Positions 61,736-64,000 of a DNA stretch of 64,000 nucleotides are shown piece after piece. A program made the translations under genes and the position numbers. Source of the stretch: Cavia porcellus (lineage: Eukaryota; Chordata; Mammalia; Rodentia; Caviidae). The first letter of the stretch is position 1, and each line of letters begins with the position of its first letter. Location: positions 129,639,337 through 129,703,336 of the forward strand of contig NW_026947485.1 in assembly GCF_034190915.1 (NCBI RefSeq). The letters run 5' to 3'. The notes under the pieces are model-generated. The model was not told the origin of the DNA and searched no databases. It was given only the letters and a program-made list of their open reading frames with translations.

Positions 61736-62682
61736 TTATTTCACTCAATTTATTGATTTATTTTTGAAACTAAAGAAAAGTAAAGTCTGTTAGTAGAGAT
61801 TTCATCTTACACAAAGATTTAAAAATAAAAGCATACCGTCTGTGTAGATCTGGGATTTCAAAGAAAGGGATATAAAGGGGTATTGCTGGCAACCTTGCTG
61901 CACTGTCATGCTGAAAACTTGATTTAAAATTGAATTGTGCTTCCCCTGACATCAGAGATCAGGTATATCACAAGGCTGACAGCTGGCTGGCACACTAACT
62001 TCTTAACGGAAAGTGCTAACTGCATTATCTTAGAGGCCGAAGGAACAGAATTACAGAAGCCTTCAGGGAAGATGAATAGGCAGATTACAAATTATTCAAA
62101 ATATGAAGAAAAATATTATGAAGAAAAATAGTATTTCAGAAGACCTAGAACGAGAGAGTCTTTTTATCTTAAGCAGGTAGAAAATTATTACCTTCTGAGC
62201 TGTCAGTGAACAGCTTTAGTAACTCAGCTTCCCCCCAATCTATAAAATAATTGGAATAAGCCTTTGCACTACCATGGGGAGAGAGGAACACATTCGCAGC
62301 ATCAGCTGTCTACACTAGTAGTGGGAATTTTATTATTAAATTGTGACATAAAGCTTGACCAGAAAGAAGAAATGCTGGGAAAACATGAAGACACTCTGAA
62401 GAGGGGGTGCCGGGGAGCTGGCCCACAGACTGTAGTCACATGAATAAAGGTGGTACCCAAGAAAAGGCATGCTCAAAACGTTCCTTTAATTTCTCTAAAA
62501 CTGATCATTTTGCACAAAAATGTAGTTCCAAGAAAGTAAAGCAGCGTTGTATTGCGTGAAACAAGCAACACTCTGCAATTCAGTCCCTTCTCTTGTTTAG
62601 TTACTAGTTGCCCCAGACTTTACAAAAACCATCTTTCCCCCACTCTTCTGGGTGATCTTGTTTGAAACGCATTCCCAGATTC

Positions 62683-63015
62683 TGTCCTTCCTCGATGGGG
62701 TCCTCCCCAGAAGCTGAGCAGATTGCGACACCATGCCTACTGTTCTTATCCTTCAGAACTGAGGACCAAAATAGACATTTTTCTTTATAAATTACCACTG
62801 GAGTATTCTTTTTTTTTTTGGACCTGGGGATCGAACTCATGACCTTGCGCTTGCCAAGCAGGCACTTATGCCACTGAGCTAAATCCCTAGCCCCTGATTA
62901 TTCTTTTAACAACTTTAAAGCAGACAAGGATGGGAACCAAAAAATGTGTACCTATAATCTTAAATGACTGCAGTGTAATATGTACACACTATCTTGAATA
63001 CTGCTTGTTATTGTT
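62683..63015 (+). repeat. Inverted duplication, left arm (333 bp)
   Basis: Reverse complement of 63431-63761. Reading the two arms by eye, I count two substitutions and a T-run of 11 against an A-run of 9. The left arm carries a minus-strand ID SINE (62811-62895). It begins tgtccttcctcgatggggtc and ends ctgcttgttattgtt. Confidence 0.97.
62811..62895 (-). mobile_element. ID-type SINE inside left arm of inverted duplication, minus
   Basis: Poly-T, ggacctggggatcgaactca tgaccttgcgcttgccaagc aggcacttatgccactgagc taaatccctagcccc. It is a member of the young subfamily. Because it is copied in both arms, the SINE insertion predates the duplication. Confidence 0.95.
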
Positions 63016-63069
63016 TAAAATATTAAAATTATTTAAATATATTCTTTAATATTTATATTTTAAAATATC

Positions 63070-63220
63070 TTTGTATCTGTTGAAGATACTCAAGATGACT
63101 GAGAATCTTGTTAAAAACAGCTTCTGGTTACGCTTATCGAGGGATGAGCCTGAGAGTCTGTATTCTAATGAGCTCCTAGGTAATGCCACCAATGCTGGGT
63201 TCATGGACTACACTTCCACT
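63070..63220 (+). mobile_element. MER5-like hAT remnant in the spacer of the inverted duplication
   Basis: gatgactgagaatcttgtta aaaacagcttctgg, then tctgtattctaatgagctcc taggtaatgccaccaatgct gggttc, in MER5A order. Confidence 0.55.
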
Positions 63221-63339
63221 AAAAGTCTCCCCCATTCTATGCATCTTTCCCTATACATACACCATTGCTATTGACCTCTTGCCTTCCCATATAATGGTAG
63301 TGTTTTGTCAAGTATTTTCCTTGCTCCACCAAAAGAACA

Positions 63340-63412
63340 GCAGTTAAGAATTTGATTGAAATTGCACTGGTCAAATCAAGGCCCTGAGTTTGATGCCCAG
63401 TACTCATCTCAG
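63340..63412 (+). mobile_element. ID-type SINE fragment next to right arm, plus
   Basis: gtcaaatcaaggccctgagt ttgatgcccagtactcatct is an old ID B-box half. It ends about 20 bp before the right arm begins. Confidence 0.55.
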
Positions 63413-63430
63413 AAAAGCAGGGGAAGGGGG

Positions 63431-63761
63431 AACAATAACAAGCAGTATTCAAGATAGTGTGTACATATTACACTGCAGTCATTTAAGATTATAGGTACAC
63501 ATTTTTTGGTTCCCATCCTTGTCTGCTTTAAAGTTGTTAAAAGAATAATCAGGGGCTAGGGATTTAGCTCAGTGACATAAGTGCCTGCTTGGCAAGCGCA
63601 AGGTCATGAGTTCGATCCCCAGGTCCAAAAAAAAAGAATACTCCAGTGGTAATTTATAAAGAAAAATGTCTATTTTGTTCCTCAGTTCTGAAGGATAAGA
63701 ACAGTAGGCATGGTGTCGCAATCTGCTCAGCTTCTGGGGAGGACCCCATCGAGGAAGGACA
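63431..63761 (-). repeat. Inverted duplication, right arm (331 bp)
   Basis: Reverse complement of the left arm; begins aacaataacaagcagtattc after a g-rich ggggaaggggg and ends ccatcgaggaaggaca. Beyond both outer edges the flanks are unrelated, so the breakpoints are sharp. Confidence 0.97.
63553..63638 (+). mobile_element. ID-type SINE inside right arm of inverted duplication, plus
   Basis: ggggctagggatttagctca gtgacataagtgcctgcttg gcaagcgcaaggtcatgagt tcgatccccaggtcc and A9. It differs from its partner by gtgac instead of gtggc and by a shorter A-run. Confidence 0.95.
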
Positions 63762-64000
63762 AGAAGGCATTAATTAATTTGAGGGCCCTGCCCCTCAGAC
63801 TCTGAACACTGCTACACTGCAGACAAAATGCCTCCGTGAATTTTGGTGGGGACAAATCATATTGAAAACCATTGCAGGTAAGAAAGTCAAGCAACAGGTA
63901 ATTTTCTTCAGTCTCAGTAGACAAGATCTTCCAATTTAGGGAAAGCAAGATGAACAGAAACTTCTCTGCAAAGGTCAAAATGGGATCCCCTGGATGGGAA

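Larger units (their letters stand above)
37464..64000 (-). other. KIAA0825 5' intron and/or upstream intergenic sequence
   Basis: Sequence upstream of the initiator exon. Because the ATG lies one base after a splice acceptor, at least one non-coding 5' exon must exist further up. I could not locate it, and there is no CpG-rich promoter in the window. In human, SLF1 (ANKRD32) lies beyond the KIAA0825 5' end, but nothing here was recognised as SLF1. Repeats are listed separately; between them is AT-rich sequence with no supported gene. Confidence 0.6.

Noticed and set aside
62604..62840. 78-codon open frame, minus strand, inside the inverted duplication
   Set aside because: It crosses an arm boundary and the SINE A-tail (Lys run); no sign of coding constraint.
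62683..63761. DNA transposon with long terminal inverted repeats
   Set aside because: The arms carry an internal SINE in each copy, the spacer holds old MER5 remnant and no transposase, and there is no flanking target duplication, so a segmental inverted duplication fits better.

Overview
This is a 64-kb piece of a mammalian nuclear genome from a non-murid rodent. It is AT-rich with very low coding density. It carries dense 7SL-derived (B1/Alu-like) SINEs, tRNA-derived ID-type SINEs, B1+ID composites, MaLR-type LTRs and old MIR, L2 and MER5 copies. The young ID copies (A box TAGCTCAGCGG, end GTTCGATCCC followed by poly-A) do not look like the murid, sciurid or kangaroo-rat forms as I remember them. 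A beaver-like (castorid) rodent is a tentative guess and was not checked by search.

The only protein gene I can support is the 5' coding part of KIAA0825 (human C5orf36, 5q15), on the minus strand. Three consecutive coding exons are present. The initiator exon is at 37332-37463, the second coding exon at 28130-28298 and the third at 24444-25113. All have AG/GT boundaries, and the phases join without a break (AG|C gives Ser44; ATG|CAA gives Met100-Gln101). Together they encode residues 1-323 plus the first base of codon 324. The remaining exons must lie at lower coordinates, mostly outside the window. One phase-compatible but unproven exon candidate lies at 18487-18658. Reading through the donor of the third coding exon gives a TAG after one codon, with AATAAA signals about 125-140 bp on. 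This could produce a 324-residue short protein.

Layout: 1-24443 is intron downstream of the third coding exon, with an L2 at 4.9-5.7 kb, SINEs, a 49-bp tandem duplication at 12.9 kb and a MIR cluster at 21.5-22.9 kb. 24444-37463 holds the three exons and two introns, including a young ID insertion, a long AT-repeat tract and a CTCF-like site. 37464-64000 is 5' intron and/or upstream sequence of the same gene. It holds a GGAA/GGAAA microsatellite at 41.5 kb and six MaLR-type LTR pieces between 40 and 56 kb, four of them clustered at 53-56 kb. It also holds a TTAA-flanked DNA-transposon-like element at 61.2 kb. At its far end is a near-identical inverted duplication (331-333 bp arms, 415-bp spacer) at 62.7-63.8 kb that contains an ID SINE in each arm. 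No CpG-island promoter, RNA gene, CRISPR or operon-like structure is visible. The inverted duplication is the most unusual feature. No new multi-gene system is present that I can support.
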